A DNA stretch of 64,000 nucleotides from an uncultured Paracoccaceae bacterium (GCA_947488175.1 CANKYO010000001.1:619285-683284); one strand, 5' to 3'. Numbered from the stretch's first letter, positions 42,742 to 51,887 are shown. Translations and numbers: made by a program. The notes: generated from the letters alone by a model not told the origin.

Positions 42742-44769
42742 ATGGAGGTATTTGCAACAGCATTGCCTGCGTTAAGCGACGCATTTGCAATGATCCTACA
42801 GCCGCATGTGATCGGTTATCTGATCCTTGGCGTTGTTATGGGGCTGTGCATCGGCGTCTTTCCCGGACTTGGCGGAATTGCTGGCCTGTCCCTTCTTTTG
42901 CCATTCATGTTCGGGATGGAGCCTGTCACCGGATTGGCCCTGATGGTTGGCATGGTGGCCGTGGTTCCGACCTCCGACACCTTTGCCTCTGTGCTCATGG
43001 GTATTCCCGGATCATCGGCATCACAGGCCACAGTCTTGGACGGTTTTCCGATGGCCAAAAAGGGCCAGGCGGCGCGTGCTTTATCCGCCGCTTTTGCGTC
43101 GTCTTTGTTTGGCGGCCTCGTGGGCGCCGCGTTCCTGACCGTCTTCATTCTTGCCGCACGTCCCATTGTGCTGCTGTTCCAAACACCGGAACTGCTGATG
43201 ATCACGATATTTGGTCTGTCGATGGTGGGCATTCTTGCGGGTCGCGTCGCGCTTAAGGGGTTGGTCGCCGCCTGTCTTGGCATCCTTGTGGGCACTATCG
43301 GTGAAGGTGCGAGCTCCGGAGCTTTGCGGATGTCGACCTATGACATGCCCTATCTGGTGGACGGGCTGAAACTGGTCATCGTGGGTCTCGGCATCTTTGC
43401 CATTCCCGAAATTGTCGCCTTGTTGCGCCGTGACAAGGCGATCTCGGACCGCGCGCCCTTGGGTGGTGGCTGGGCTGCAGGCGTCAAAGACTGGTGGGCC
43501 AATAAGTGGCTGTCCGTTCGTTGTTCGCTCATCGGTGTGGTCGTCGGGGTCATCCCCGGACTTGGCGGCTCGGTCGTCGACTGGATCGCTTACGGGCACA
43601 CAGTGCAGACGGCCAAGGACAAATCCGGCTTTGGATCGGGCGATGTGCGGGGCGTCATCGGGCCGGAGAGCTCAAACAACGCCAAAGAAGGTGGTGGTCT
43701 CGTGCCGACGTTGCTGTTTGGTATCCCCGGCTCCGGCTCCATGGCGATTTTCATCTCGGCCGTGGCCTTGCTGGGCACCGGATCGATTGAGGTCGGCCCG
43801 TCGATGCTCAAGAACAACCTCGATTTCACCTATGCAATTGTCTGGCTGTTGGCGCTGGCGAACGTCGCGGGCACGATCATCTGCATCGCGGCCTCCGGCG
43901 GGATTGCCAAGCTGACCGAGATCCGGTTCGCGCTGCTGGCACCCTTCCTGTTTATGATCATTGCTTTTGCCGCCTTCCAGTCGCGGCAGGAAATCTGGGA
44001 CCTTGTGGCCCTGTTTGGCATTGGCTTACTTGGCATCCTGATGCGGCGGTTTGACTGGTCACGACCTGCGTTCCTGATCGGTTTCGTGCTGGCCGCCCCA
44101 GCGGAGCGTTACACCAACCAAGCCTATCAGATTGGTGCATCGAGGTTCCGGCGTGGGTTTGAGGAAGGGATTGACTACATCTTCAGCCCCATCGTGATCG
44201 TGCTGATCATCATCACCCTGCTTTCTGTCGTGATTGGCCTGCGCCAAGCCAAGAACATTCAGGCGGAAGGTACGGTTGCAGCTGGCAGCAAACGTGCGCC
44301 TGTCGTATTCTTGCTGGCTATCACAGCCTATATCGCGCTGACATATTGGAATGCGGCCATCATTCCTGACTTTGCCCGCATGGACCGTGTGTTCCCTGTG
44401 TTTGTGGCGACGGTTGCCCTGATTGGTTGCGCTTTGCTGCTGGTGCAAATGATGCGCGCGGACGAGACGTCGGCGATTTTTGCGGATCGCGAAGCAGAGG
44501 GCGCCGATGATAATGTTCACGGGCTTTGGGCAACCTTGGGCTGGTTCGCAAGCCTGCTGGTCGCATCCGCACTGGTCGGATTCATACTTGCACTGGCAGG
44601 CTTCTTGTTGCTTTTCATCCGTTTGCGCGCAGGCAAAAGCTGGGGCTATGCCGCGATTTATACTGCCGTTGGTATCGCTTTCATCTGCGCCATGGCGTGG
44701 ACCTTGAACCGGGACTTTCCACCGGGACTGCTGCAAGCCTACTTTGATTTGCCCTGGCCCCTGACATGA
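42742..44769 (+). CDS. tctA: fused TctA-TctB membrane subunit of the tricarboxylate transporter
   Basis: 675 residues. The first 500 or so are TctA, the large permease with about ten or more helices and the duplicated GVFPGLGGIAGLSLLLP / GVIPGLGGSVVDWIAYG motifs, plus PTSDTFASVLMGIPGSSAS. The last 160 residues have four hydrophobic helices and match TctB-like small subunits. In most systems TctB is a separate gene; here no other tctB is seen, so the fusion explains its absence. ATG 42742; it overlaps the next gene by 4 nt. Confidence 0.93.
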   Translation: MEVFATALPALSDAFAMILQPHVIGYLILGVVMGLCIGVFPGLGGIAGLSLLLPFMFGMEPVTGLALMVGMVAVVPTSDTFASVLMGIPGSSASQATVLDGFPMAKKGQAARALSAAFASSLFGGLVGAAFLTVFILAARPIVLLFQTPELLMITIFGLSMVGILAGRVALKGLVAACLGILVGTIGEGASSGALRMSTYDMPYLVDGLKLVIVGLGIFAIPEIVALLRRDKAISDRAPLGGGWAAGVKDWWANKWLSVRCSLIGVVVGVIPGLGGSVVDWIAYGHTVQTAKDKSGFGSGDVRGVIGPESSNNAKEGGGLVPTLLFGIPGSGSMAIFISAVALLGTGSIEVGPSMLKNNLDFTYAIVWLLALANVAGTIICIAASGGIAKLTEIRFALLAPFLFMIIAFAAFQSRQEIWDLVALFGIGLLGILMRRFDWSRPAFLIGFVLAAPAERYTNQAYQIGASRFRRGFEEGIDYIFSPIVIVLIIITLLSVVIGLRQAKNIQAEGTVAAGSKRAPVVFLLAITAYIALTYWNAAIIPDFARMDRVFPVFVATVALIGCALLLVQMMRADETSAIFADREAEGADDNVHGLWATLGWFASLLVASALVGFILALAGFLLLFIRLRAGKSWGYAAIYTAVGIAFICAMAWTLNRDFPPGLLQAYFDLPWPLT

Positions 44770-45857
44770 CCCAGACTGCGATCCCATTCCTTTTCATGCG
44801 CGGTGGAACGTCTCGTGGACCATACCTGAACCGTGCTGATCTGCCCGAAGACCCAGAGACACTGGCGCAGGTCCTGATCGCCATGGTCGGCTCTGGTCAT
44901 CCATTGAATATTGATGGGATCGGGGGCGGCAATGCGGTCACGACCAAAGTCGCGATGTTGTCGAAGTCCGATGATGATTGGGCGGACATCGATTATTTCT
45001 TCGCGCAGGTCAGCGTGGAAGACAGATCCGTCGACTTCAAACCGACCTGCGGCAACATCCTGTCAGGCGTTGGCCCTGCTGCAATCGAGATGGGGTTGAT
45101 CGCGGCAAAGGGTGGCGAGACGACCGTGAACATCCGTGCTGTGAATACGGGGGCGCGGGTCATCGCGACGGTGCAGACACCAGATGGAAACTTGGCCTAT
45201 GACGGCAATGCCGCAATTGACGGTGTGCCAGGCACAGCCGCCCCCGTTGCATTGCAGTTTATGGATACAATTGGCGGGGCGACGGGTGCGTTTTTGCCAA
45301 CGAACAACTTAATTGACACGTTTGATGGCATTGAGGTCACCTGCATGGACGTCGCCATGCCGATGGTGATTGCAAAGGCCTCTGCTTTCGGCCTGTCGGG
45401 TTATGAAATTGCTGAGGCCTTGAACGACAACGCGGATTTCTTTGCGGCGATGGAGGCCGTGCGCATTCAGGCGGGAGAGGCCATGGGCATTACGGATGTG
45501 GCGTCCTCTGTCACGCCCAAGTTCGGGCTTTTGGCACCCGCGAAAGACGGGGGCACAATCGCTGCGCTGTATTTCATGCCGTGGAAGGCCCATCCGACAA
45601 TGGCGGTGACCGGTGCGCAATGCCTAGCATCCTGTGTGCTGACGCCCGGTACCGTGGCGGACGGCATGGCGGTGCGGTCCAATGTGCGACCCGCGACGGT
45701 GACGTTGGAACATGCGTCCGGCCAGATTGATGTGCTTGTCGATTACGACCTGACGGAGGAAGGGATCGATTTGCGCTCGGCCGGACTGGTCCGGACGGCA
45801 AGATTGCTTGCGCGGGGGGAGGTTATGATCCCTCGCGGTGTTTTGGAGTACGGTTGA
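44766..45857 (+). CDS. PrpF-family isomerase (oxalomesaconate/aconitate type)
   Basis: 363 residues of the PrpF/DiaP epimerase-like superfamily: MTQTAIPFLFMRGGTSRGPYL at the start, NIDGIGGGNAVTTKVAM, then the active-site Cys in PTCGNILSGVGPAAIE near 94. Members are aconitate isomerases, 4-oxalomesaconate tautomerases (GalD) and PrpF. Since it follows a tricarboxylate transporter and lies near TcuA, a role in interconverting aconitate isomers or related unsaturated acids is most plausible. Start overlaps the tctAB stop by 4 nt. Confidence 0.85.
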   Translation: MTQTAIPFLFMRGGTSRGPYLNRADLPEDPETLAQVLIAMVGSGHPLNIDGIGGGNAVTTKVAMLSKSDDDWADIDYFFAQVSVEDRSVDFKPTCGNILSGVGPAAIEMGLIAAKGGETTVNIRAVNTGARVIATVQTPDGNLAYDGNAAIDGVPGTAAPVALQFMDTIGGATGAFLPTNNLIDTFDGIEVTCMDVAMPMVIAKASAFGLSGYEIAEALNDNADFFAAMEAVRIQAGEAMGITDVASSVTPKFGLLAPAKDGGTIAALYFMPWKAHPTMAVTGAQCLASCVLTPGTVADGMAVRSNVRPATVTLEHASGQIDVLVDYDLTEEGIDLRSAGLVRTARLLARGEVMIPRGVLEYG

Positions 45858-45874
45858 AACGAAACAGCCATTGC

Positions 45875-45892
45875 TGTATGCAATAGTATACA
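45875..45892. promoter_or_regulatory. 18-bp TGTAT-N8-ATACA palindrome, candidate GntR operator
   Basis: TGTAT (45875-45879) and ATACA (45888-45892) flank GCAATAGT. A site of the same arm sequence and same spacing lies between the gntR and tcuA genes (48789-48806). Located 21 bp upstream of the 79-residue hypothetical gene, it would place the short plus-strand operon 45913-47117 under the same GntR protein. Confidence 0.6.
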
Positions 45893-45912
45893 TTTATTGA
45901 GTGGAGATCGCT

Positions 45913-46152
45913 ATGACGGAATCTTACACTGAATGCCTGTTGCTCGCGCGAACGGAATTGCAGCAGGCTAAGTCCGAGTTGAGCCTGGAAATCCGTCAGT
46001 ATCCGACGCCAATTTCCGGGTGTGATGCGCAGTTCAATCACCTGATCGGCGAACGCAGCCGCATCAATGACGCCCTTGATGCATTGGACAAGGACGTTTT
46101 TGTACCCACGCCGCGAACGCCAGATGCAGGTGCCGGGGTTGAAAGCCGGTGA
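45913..46152 (+). CDS. hypothetical small protein ahead of the hydroxyacid dehydrogenase
   Basis: 79 residues, no family recognised. Mostly helical and acidic, with a heptad-like first half (LLLARTELQQAKSELSLEIRQ). ATG 45913 follows GGAGAT and lies 21 bp after the TGTAT palindrome. It overlaps the GTG start of the next gene (GTGA), indicating translational coupling. No functional claim. Confidence 0.6.
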   Translation: MTESYTECLLLARTELQQAKSELSLEIRQYPTPISGCDAQFNHLIGERSRINDALDALDKDVFVPTPRTPDAGAGVESR

Positions 46153-47117
46153 AGGTCCATATCCTCGACGATTGGTTTGACACGCTGCGCGGGCTCCCCT
46201 GCTTCGAGAAATTGGATGATCATGACGTTACCGTCTGGACGGATCACGAACCCAACCCTGTGAGGCTTGCCGCGCGCATCAAGGAAGCGGACGCGTTGGT
46301 GTTGTTTCGTGAACGCACCAAGATCGGGGCAGAATTACTGGGGCGTGTGCCGCACCTCAAACTGATCAGCCAGCGCAGTGTTTACCCGCATGTTGACGTG
46401 CCAGCCTGCACCGAGAATGGGGTCATGCTGTGTTCCAACATGCACAGCGACACGCCCTCTTATGCGGCGGCAGAAATGACGCTTGCGTTGATCCTTGCCA
46501 GCTACCGTCAGATCCCGCAGCAGATGGCTTCGATCAAAGTGGGGGATTGGCAGGCAGGCGTCGGGCGCACGTTACGCGGGCGCACGCTTGGCCTTTTTGG
46601 GTATGGGCGGATCGCGCAGGCGGTTGCGGGCTATGTCGAAGCGATTGGCATGAAAGTGCAATGGTGGGCGTCGGACGATGGACGGGCGCGGGCGCTAGCT
46701 GATGGTCGCAAAGTGGCCGACAGTCGCGAAGCGTTCTTTGCAACTTCTGACATCGTGAGCCTGCACGTCCGTCTGAAACCTGCCACGCGGGGTATCATCA
46801 CCTCCCAGGATCTCGCAGCGATGGCCCCACGCAGTTTGTTAGTGAACACTTCTCGGTCCGGCCTGATTGCGCCGGGCGTTCTGGAGGCTGAGATCGCGAA
46901 GGGGCGCATCCATGCGGCGGTCGATGTGTTCGATAATGAGCCGATGCGGGATACCGCCAATATCTTGTTGACCCACCCCAACGTCCTGCCCACACCTCAT
47001 ATCGGATATGTGACAGAAGACGAGTTTGATCTGCAATTCAGTGATATTTTTGACCAGATCAACGCCTATGCGGCGGGTTCACCGATCCATGTTATCAATC
47101 CTGAGGTGGCTGGCTGA
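46149..47117 (+). CDS. D-isomer-specific 2-hydroxyacid dehydrogenase
   Basis: 322 residues of the SerA/LdhA superfamily; GTG start at 46149. Substrate-domain start MKVHILDDWFDTLRGLP, then the NAD site LGLFGYGRIAQAVAGYVEAIG (near 143), the catalytic Arg in LHVRLKPATRG, Glu in DNEPMRD and His in PTPHIGYVT. Substrate in this context is unknown; an oxoacid or hydroxyacid derived from the tricarboxylate is possible. Its 3' end overlaps the convergent AbrB-family gene by 23 bp. Confidence 0.92.
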   Translation: MKVHILDDWFDTLRGLPCFEKLDDHDVTVWTDHEPNPVRLAARIKEADALVLFRERTKIGAELLGRVPHLKLISQRSVYPHVDVPACTENGVMLCSNMHSDTPSYAAAEMTLALILASYRQIPQQMASIKVGDWQAGVGRTLRGRTLGLFGYGRIAQAVAGYVEAIGMKVQWWASDDGRARALADGRKVADSREAFFATSDIVSLHVRLKPATRGIITSQDLAAMAPRSLLVNTSRSGLIAPGVLEAEIAKGRIHAAVDVFDNEPMRDTANILLTHPNVLPTPHIGYVTEDEFDLQFSDIFDQINAYAAGSPIHVINPEVAG

Positions 47118-48123
47118 ACAGCCGCGCGGCAATCGGCGCGCCCACAATGACGGTCATGATCCTTAGGACGTGGTGCGCGATGACAAAGGCCATGTCCGCC
47201 CCTGCAATCAGCGCGAGCACGGTCATCTCTGCCTGACCGCCGGGTGCAAATGCCAACAGCGTCTCCATTGGCGGGGCGAGCGCAAAGAGATGGATGACCT
47301 CTACAAATCCCGCTGAAATAGCCGAGAGGATCACGCAGAACCCGAGTGCTGCTGCCACGTCGCGACGCACCTCTGCACCAGTGACCCCAGCGTATTTTGT
47401 GCCGACCGTCATACCGATGTAAAACTGCGCCGCCCAAATGGCCTCGGCGGGTGGGCGGTGCTGTAACATGCCCGCCAATGCCATCAGTCCAGCCAAGATC
47501 ATCGGCCCCAGAATGGACGCGCCAAAAAGACCGACGGCTTTGGCAATTTGCCACCCGGCCAATCCGGCTAGGAGCATGAGCAAGAGTTGTGACACGGGCA
47601 GAGTGGAGGCTGGCACGCCCGGCGGGTTGCTGAGATCAACACCCCAATAGCCTTTCAGGATGAAGGGGAGTGCCACGACAATAACCATCACGCGGGTTGC
47701 ATGGATCAGGGAGAGTGCCCGCACATCACCGCCAGCTTCCTCGCCAAAGAGCAGCATGTCCTGCAAACCACCAGGCATCGCGGAATAGTAGCTTGTCGCG
47801 AAATCAAATCCCCAGAGCTTCTGGAAATACGGAACACCGACCAATCCGATCAGGAAGACCATGACAGGCACCAGCAAAAGCGTTGCCCAATACCCTGCCA
47901 TGCTGACCACCAATGCTGTCGTGAACGTCGCACCCACAGCCACACCCAAGATCGCACGCATCGCGTTGTTCAAAAACGAGATACCTTTCATCTCCGCACC
48001 CAACAGCGCGGCAATGAGACAGGCAAAGATTGGCCCCAGCAACCACGGCAAAGGCAGGTTCGCGATATGAAACACCAGCACGCCAAGCCCGGCAATCGCG
48101 TGGGTTAGCGCCATTTGTCTCAT
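47095..48123 (-). CDS. AbrB-family membrane protein (putative transporter)
   Basis: 342 residues with about ten hydrophobic segments in two similar halves, matching the AbrB/putative ammonia monooxygenase-regulator membrane family. First half LPLPWLLGPIFACLIAALLGA, second half FGASILGPMILAGLMALAG show the repeated P-W-L-L/I-L-G-P pattern. It is often next to TTT genes in alphaproteobacteria (inference from memory). Its start overlaps the gntR stop by 4 nt, so they share a transcript. Confidence 0.85.
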   Translation of the reverse strand: MRQMALTHAIAGLGVLVFHIANLPLPWLLGPIFACLIAALLGAEMKGISFLNNAMRAILGVAVGATFTTALVVSMAGYWATLLLVPVMVFLIGLVGVPYFQKLWGFDFATSYYSAMPGGLQDMLLFGEEAGGDVRALSLIHATRVMVIVVALPFILKGYWGVDLSNPPGVPASTLPVSQLLLMLLAGLAGWQIAKAVGLFGASILGPMILAGLMALAGMLQHRPPAEAIWAAQFYIGMTVGTKYAGVTGAEVRRDVAAALGFCVILSAISAGFVEVIHLFALAPPMETLLAFAPGGQAEMTVLALIAGADMAFVIAHHVLRIMTVIVGAPIAARLFSQPPQD

Positions 48124-48767
48124 CCACGCATGACCTTCAGGCGATATCGCAGCGATGTTTGCAGGTGGGCCTCAGCCGCAGCGCCTGCGCCTTCGATGTC
48201 GCCCGCGCTGATGGCGTCGATGATCTGGCCGTGTTGATGAACGACCATGGCGATCCTGTCCGCGTCGGCCAATGTGGTTGGTCCCAATAACAGCAAGGCA
48301 TTGTTCATGGCCCGTGCCGCGTCCAGTAAAAAGCGGTTACGCCCCGCAAGATAGATCGCGTGATGGAACTTTTGATTGATAGCTGCCGCACGCGCGGGGT
48401 CATCATATGTCCGACTGATGTCATCGTTTATGGCGACAAGGGCATCAATCTCTGCCTCGGCACTGTGTTTGGCCGCCATCTCTGCCGCCGTGCGTTCCAA
48501 GACCAGCCGCATTTCGTAAAGCTCAACCACCTCGGTCTGGCCGAGCTTACGGACAATGGCACCGACGCGGGGCCGATGTTCGATGATGTTTTCGGCTTCT
48601 AAACGGCGCAAGGCTTCACGGATGGGCGTACGGGACAGCGACAGTCTTTCGGCGATCTCAACCTCGCGCAGCCGATCCCCCGGCTGGTAGAGGCCGGTCT
48701 CAATTGCTTTCATCAGCTTGGCAAAGGCGACGCCGCCTTGCGACACATCGGTCGGATCAACCTGCAT
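48120..48767 (-). CDS. GntR-family regulator (FCD/FadR type)
   Basis: 215 residues. Winged helix at about 10-75 (YQPGDRLREVEIAERLSLSRTPIREALRRLE, the GntR signature) followed by an FCD-type helical sensor domain. ATG 48767 is used; the longer frame to 48839 would run through the operator. It is divergent from tcuA; a perfect palindrome lies between them (48789-48806), typical of autoregulation and local control. The inducer is probably tricarballylate or a related acid. Confidence 0.9.
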   Translation of the reverse strand: MQVDPTDVSQGGVAFAKLMKAIETGLYQPGDRLREVEIAERLSLSRTPIREALRRLEAENIIEHRPRVGAIVRKLGQTEVVELYEMRLVLERTAAEMAAKHSAEAEIDALVAINDDISRTYDDPARAAAINQKFHHAIYLAGRNRFLLDAARAMNNALLLLGPTTLADADRIAMVVHQHGQIIDAISAGDIEGAGAAAEAHLQTSLRYRLKVMRG

Positions 48768-48788
48768 TTCAAAACTCGCTTCCAAAAT

Positions 48789-48806
48789 TGTATCCGCTTG
48801 GATACA
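48789..48806. promoter_or_regulatory. 18-bp TGTATCC-GCTT-GGATACA palindrome, GntR operator
   Basis: Perfect inverted repeat with 7-bp arms in the 65-bp gap between the gntR and tcuA start codons. Consistent with GntR/FCD operators, which are short palindromes. Shares TGTAT-N8-ATACA with the site at 45875-45892. Confidence 0.75.
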
Positions 48807-48832
48807 TATCGGGATAAAGAGGAGAATCAAAG

Positions 48833-50299
48833 ATGTCAAAGAAGATCATCGTTGTTGGCTCGGGCAACGCGGCCATGTGTGCAGGGATCGCAGCGTTAGA
48901 GGCAGGTGCAGACGTTTTGATGCTCGAAAAGGCGGATGCGGCACTGGCTGGCGGCAACACCAAATACACCGCCGGTGCGATGCGATTTGCTTATGATGGC
49001 GTCGAAGATTTAATGCCGTTGTTAAAAGACACGAATGATCCGCGATTGGTCGTAACTGATTTCGGCGGCTACACGACGTCCAAGTTTGCCGACGATCTGT
49101 TGATGTTCAACGGAGGGCGCCCCTTGTCGCCCGAGCAGGAATGGCTGATCAATCATTCGCTGCCCGCGATGCAATGGCTGGGGCGTCATGGTGTGAAGTT
49201 CGAACCCATCTATTCGCGCCAGAGTTTTGAAAAAGACGGGCGACACGTGTTCTGGGGCGGCCTGACGCTTGCCGCCGAGAATGAAGGCGTTGGGCTGTTT
49301 GATATGGAGCTGGAAGCATTCAAACGACTGGGTGGGAAAATCCGCTACGAAAGCGCGGTCACCGCGTTGATCACGAACGATGGGCAGGTTGTTGGTGTTA
49401 AAGTCGGTGATGAAAGCATTGCGGCTGATGCGGTGATCCTTGCCTGCGGCGGATTTGAGGCCAGCGCAGACCTTCGCCGCGACTGGATGGGGGGCTGTTG
49501 GGACAAGGCCAAGGTGCGCGGCACGCCTATGAACACAGGCGATGGCATTGTGATGGCGACTGAGGTTGGGGCGCAAACTTGTGGATTAATCGACGGATGC
49601 CACGCCACCCCGATGGATTTGCACATGCCTGACTATGCAAACCTCGATTTGCCCGCCGGCGAGCGTAAGAACTACCGCAAGATATGCTACTTCCTTGGGG
49701 TGATGTTGAACGCGAATGGCAACCGATTTGTCGATGAGGGCGAGAACTTTCGGAATTATACCTACGCCCAGTTTGGGAAGGCCGTTCTTGATCAGCCCGG
49801 GCATTTCGCGTGGCAGATTTTCGACGCAAAAGTAGATGAACTGCTCTATGCGGAATACAAATTTCATGATGCGCACTTTGTCGGGGCCGATACTCTCGAC
49901 GCCCTGTGCGACAAACTTGAAGGCGTTGATCCCGTCGCGGCGCGCGCCACGCTTCAGGCGTTCAACGATGCTGTAAACGATGACGTTTCGTTCGACCCGA
50001 CGTCCTTGGATGGCAAGAATACAATCGGATTGGACTTACCCAAATCAAACTGGGCCCAAAAAATCGATACACCACCGTTCAAGGCCTATCCTGTGACAGG
50101 CGGCATTACCTTCACCTATGGCGGGCTCAAGGTCTCAAAGAGATGCGAGGTTTTGAATGAAGAAGGCACTCCAATTGGCGGTTTATTTGCCGCCGGAGAG
50201 ATGGTTGGGGGCGTGTTTTTTGAGGGATATCCCGGTGGATCCGGCCTTACATCCGGAGCAGTCTTTGGACGCTGCGCGGGACAATGCGCCGCTGGATAA
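48833..50299 (+). CDS. tcuA: FAD-dependent tricarballylate dehydrogenase, TcuA-like
   Basis: 488 residues of the fumarate-reductase flavoprotein family: FAD site IIVVGSGNAAMCAGIAALEAG at the start, LEKADAALAGGNTKYTAGAMRF near 40, active-site region near 115-140 and the C-terminal PVTGGITFTYGGLKV and GYPGGSGLTSGAVFGR segments. TcuA oxidizes tricarballylate to cis-aconitate and hands electrons to the membrane protein TcuB. No TcuB is seen within the window. Start follows AGAGGAGAATC. Confidence 0.88.
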   Translation: MSKKIIVVGSGNAAMCAGIAALEAGADVLMLEKADAALAGGNTKYTAGAMRFAYDGVEDLMPLLKDTNDPRLVVTDFGGYTTSKFADDLLMFNGGRPLSPEQEWLINHSLPAMQWLGRHGVKFEPIYSRQSFEKDGRHVFWGGLTLAAENEGVGLFDMELEAFKRLGGKIRYESAVTALITNDGQVVGVKVGDESIAADAVILACGGFEASADLRRDWMGGCWDKAKVRGTPMNTGDGIVMATEVGAQTCGLIDGCHATPMDLHMPDYANLDLPAGERKNYRKICYFLGVMLNANGNRFVDEGENFRNYTYAQFGKAVLDQPGHFAWQIFDAKVDELLYAEYKFHDAHFVGADTLDALCDKLEGVDPVAARATLQAFNDAVNDDVSFDPTSLDGKNTIGLDLPKSNWAQKIDTPPFKAYPVTGGITFTYGGLKVSKRCEVLNEEGTPIGGLFAAGEMVGGVFFEGYPGGSGLTSGAVFGRCAGQCAAG

Positions 50300-50613
50300 C
50301 TTGCAGCGCTTTGGCATGGGCATCATACGCGGGGAGTACTGGATTCTTCCCTAAAGCGGCGATGCGCTATGGTGCAGAAAACTAGGAACTTTGGGCCCAT
50401 CGCTGCCATCGGAGCGTTTGCAGCATCAGCGTTGCAGCAGGCCTGGTCCAGATTCAAGTACGGCCCTTACCGGACATTGCTCCGAGGTTGCCGCGCTGCG
50501 GTGCAGTTTCCTCAAAGCAGCCCCTCGATCATCAGCCAACTCCGATGCTGCAGTGGCAGCCCGCATTGCGGACATCGAAATCACCGAAACGATTGCCCGA
50601 CGTTTGAGGCCAC
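50300..50613. other. intergenic region built largely of a degenerate repeat
   Basis: 314 bp with no gene. About 60% of it (50393-50580) is a longer, more diverged relative of the repeat at 39150 and 53984. Overlapping frames of up to 175 codons run through the repeat, but they show no family and are not credible. Confidence 0.55.
50393..50580 (+). repeat. degenerate intergenic repeat, long copy B
   Basis: Begins GGGCCCATCGCTGCCATCGG and ends GCAGTGGCAGCCCGCATTGC followed by GGACATCG. An internal CGGCCCTTACCGGACATTGC (50461-50480) is another partial unit. Shares both ends with copies A and C. Confidence 0.5.
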
Positions 50614-50907
50614 CTATGGGATAGAGGGCAACGATAGGATTGTGACGTCAGCACCATTGTCGCGCAACGCATGTACGTCTGCGAGGTCTGGGTCCGTAAG
50701 CCAATTCTCTGCGTGTTGTGCCGACGGAAACTCGAGGATCACCCCTTTGGACGGCGTGCTCGCTTCCTGCAGGACTTTCGTGTCCGGACCTCCTGCAAAA
50801 GCACGCCCCTCATGTTTCGCAACGGCCGCGGCCCCGACCTTGAAGTATTCCGCTAGGGCTTCTTGGTCTTTCACAACGAGTAGAACCGAAAGGTAGTGCG
50901 CCATCAT
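50614..50907 (-). CDS. DUF1330 family protein
   Basis: 96-97 residues. Pattern HYLSVLLVVKDQEALAEYFK, then FAGGPDTKVLQEA, GVILEFPSAQHAENWLTDPDL and the tail, typical of DUF1330 ferredoxin-like small proteins (EthD-related fold). Function unknown. Two adjacent ATGs (50907 and 50904) follow AAGGAG; spacing favours 50904. Divergent from the LysR regulator at 50982, which probably controls it. Confidence 0.85.
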   Translation of the reverse strand: MMAHYLSVLLVVKDQEALAEYFKVGAAAVAKHEGRAFAGGPDTKVLQEASTPSKGVILEFPSAQHAENWLTDPDLADVHALRDNGADVTILSLPSIP

Positions 50908-50981
50908 ATTCTCCTTTGAAGTAGCGACATCCTTTTCGCACTTCGCTAATCTGTGTAAAATTAGCTATCTGTGCAAAGCTC

Positions 50982-51887
50982 ATGTCCGAAAATAAGAGTC
51001 TTATTCCCGACTGGGATACCTTCCGCCTCGTCCTCGCAATTGATCGCTTCGGTGGCATTTCGGGCGCAGCGAAATCGCTGGGTGTGACGCATGCGACCGT
51101 TTCAAGGCGCCTTGCCCGCGCTGAAGGTGAAGCGAACATGTTGTTCTTCGAGCGTCTGCCTGCAGGTCTGCGGCTCACAAAAGTCGGAGCAGCGGTCTTG
51201 GCGCAAGCGGAAGACATGGAGCCTGGGCTGGATCAGTTGGAGCGAAGGCTCGTATCTACGGAAACGAGTTTGGCAGGCCCTCTTCGAATTACGCTGCCGC
51301 CATTGCTCTTGATCGGGGACTTGGCCGGGACCGTCTCGCGGTTTGCCCGAGCGCACCCCGAGATCGAGCTTCACGTTGTCGGTGACAATCAGCTTTTGAA
51401 CCTCCATCAGCGCGAAGCCGACGTTGCCATTCGCGTGACGCACAAACCGCCTGAAACTCTGTGGGGGCGGAAGGTCACTGAGCAGAGTGCTGGGTTTTAC
51501 GCCGGGACGGACTGGCTGGCAGAAAACCCGATTTCCAAAGACTTGCACGCGTTCGAACTTCCCCTGATCTCATTTTCAAGCTGGGCATCACCCATTCCAA
51601 AGATCGTCAAGACAGTCTGCTCCAACGCAGGGGTCGTTGCACGATGCGATGATATGGTTGCCGCAGTTCAGATGGTAAAAGCAGGGCTCGGCGTTACACG
51701 GATGCCGCGCTTTCTGGGCGAAGGCACGGCTGGTGTCACCCGTCTGGAATTTCTTCCATGGGAAAGGTATTTCCCTATCTGGGTTCTCACCCACCCCGAG
51801 CTGCGCAATGCCCCGCGCGTCAAAGCGTTCATGCGCTTTGTCTCTTCCTACATCGCGGAGCGGCGAAGCAAATACGTCGTAGAATAA
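50982..51887 (+). CDS. LysR-family transcriptional regulator
   Basis: 301 residues. Winged helix at about 9-70 (DTFRLVLAIDRFGGISGAAKSLGVTHATVSRRLAR), then a periplasmic-binding-like effector domain. The ATG at 50982 starts just before the helix-turn-helix. It is divergent from the DUF1330 gene with a 74-bp gap, the usual LysR layout. Effector unknown. Confidence 0.94.
   Translation: MSENKSLIPDWDTFRLVLAIDRFGGISGAAKSLGVTHATVSRRLARAEGEANMLFFERLPAGLRLTKVGAAVLAQAEDMEPGLDQLERRLVSTETSLAGPLRITLPPLLLIGDLAGTVSRFARAHPEIELHVVGDNQLLNLHQREADVAIRVTHKPPETLWGRKVTEQSAGFYAGTDWLAENPISKDLHAFELPLISFSSWASPIPKIVKTVCSNAGVVARCDDMVAAVQMVKAGLGVTRMPRFLGEGTAGVTRLEFLPWERYFPIWVLTHPELRNAPRVKAFMRFVSSYIAERRSKYVVE

Noticed and set aside
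50369..50896. 175-codon plus-strand frame
   Set aside because: It runs through the repeat and antisense to the DUF1330 gene, which is clearly real; no domain seen.
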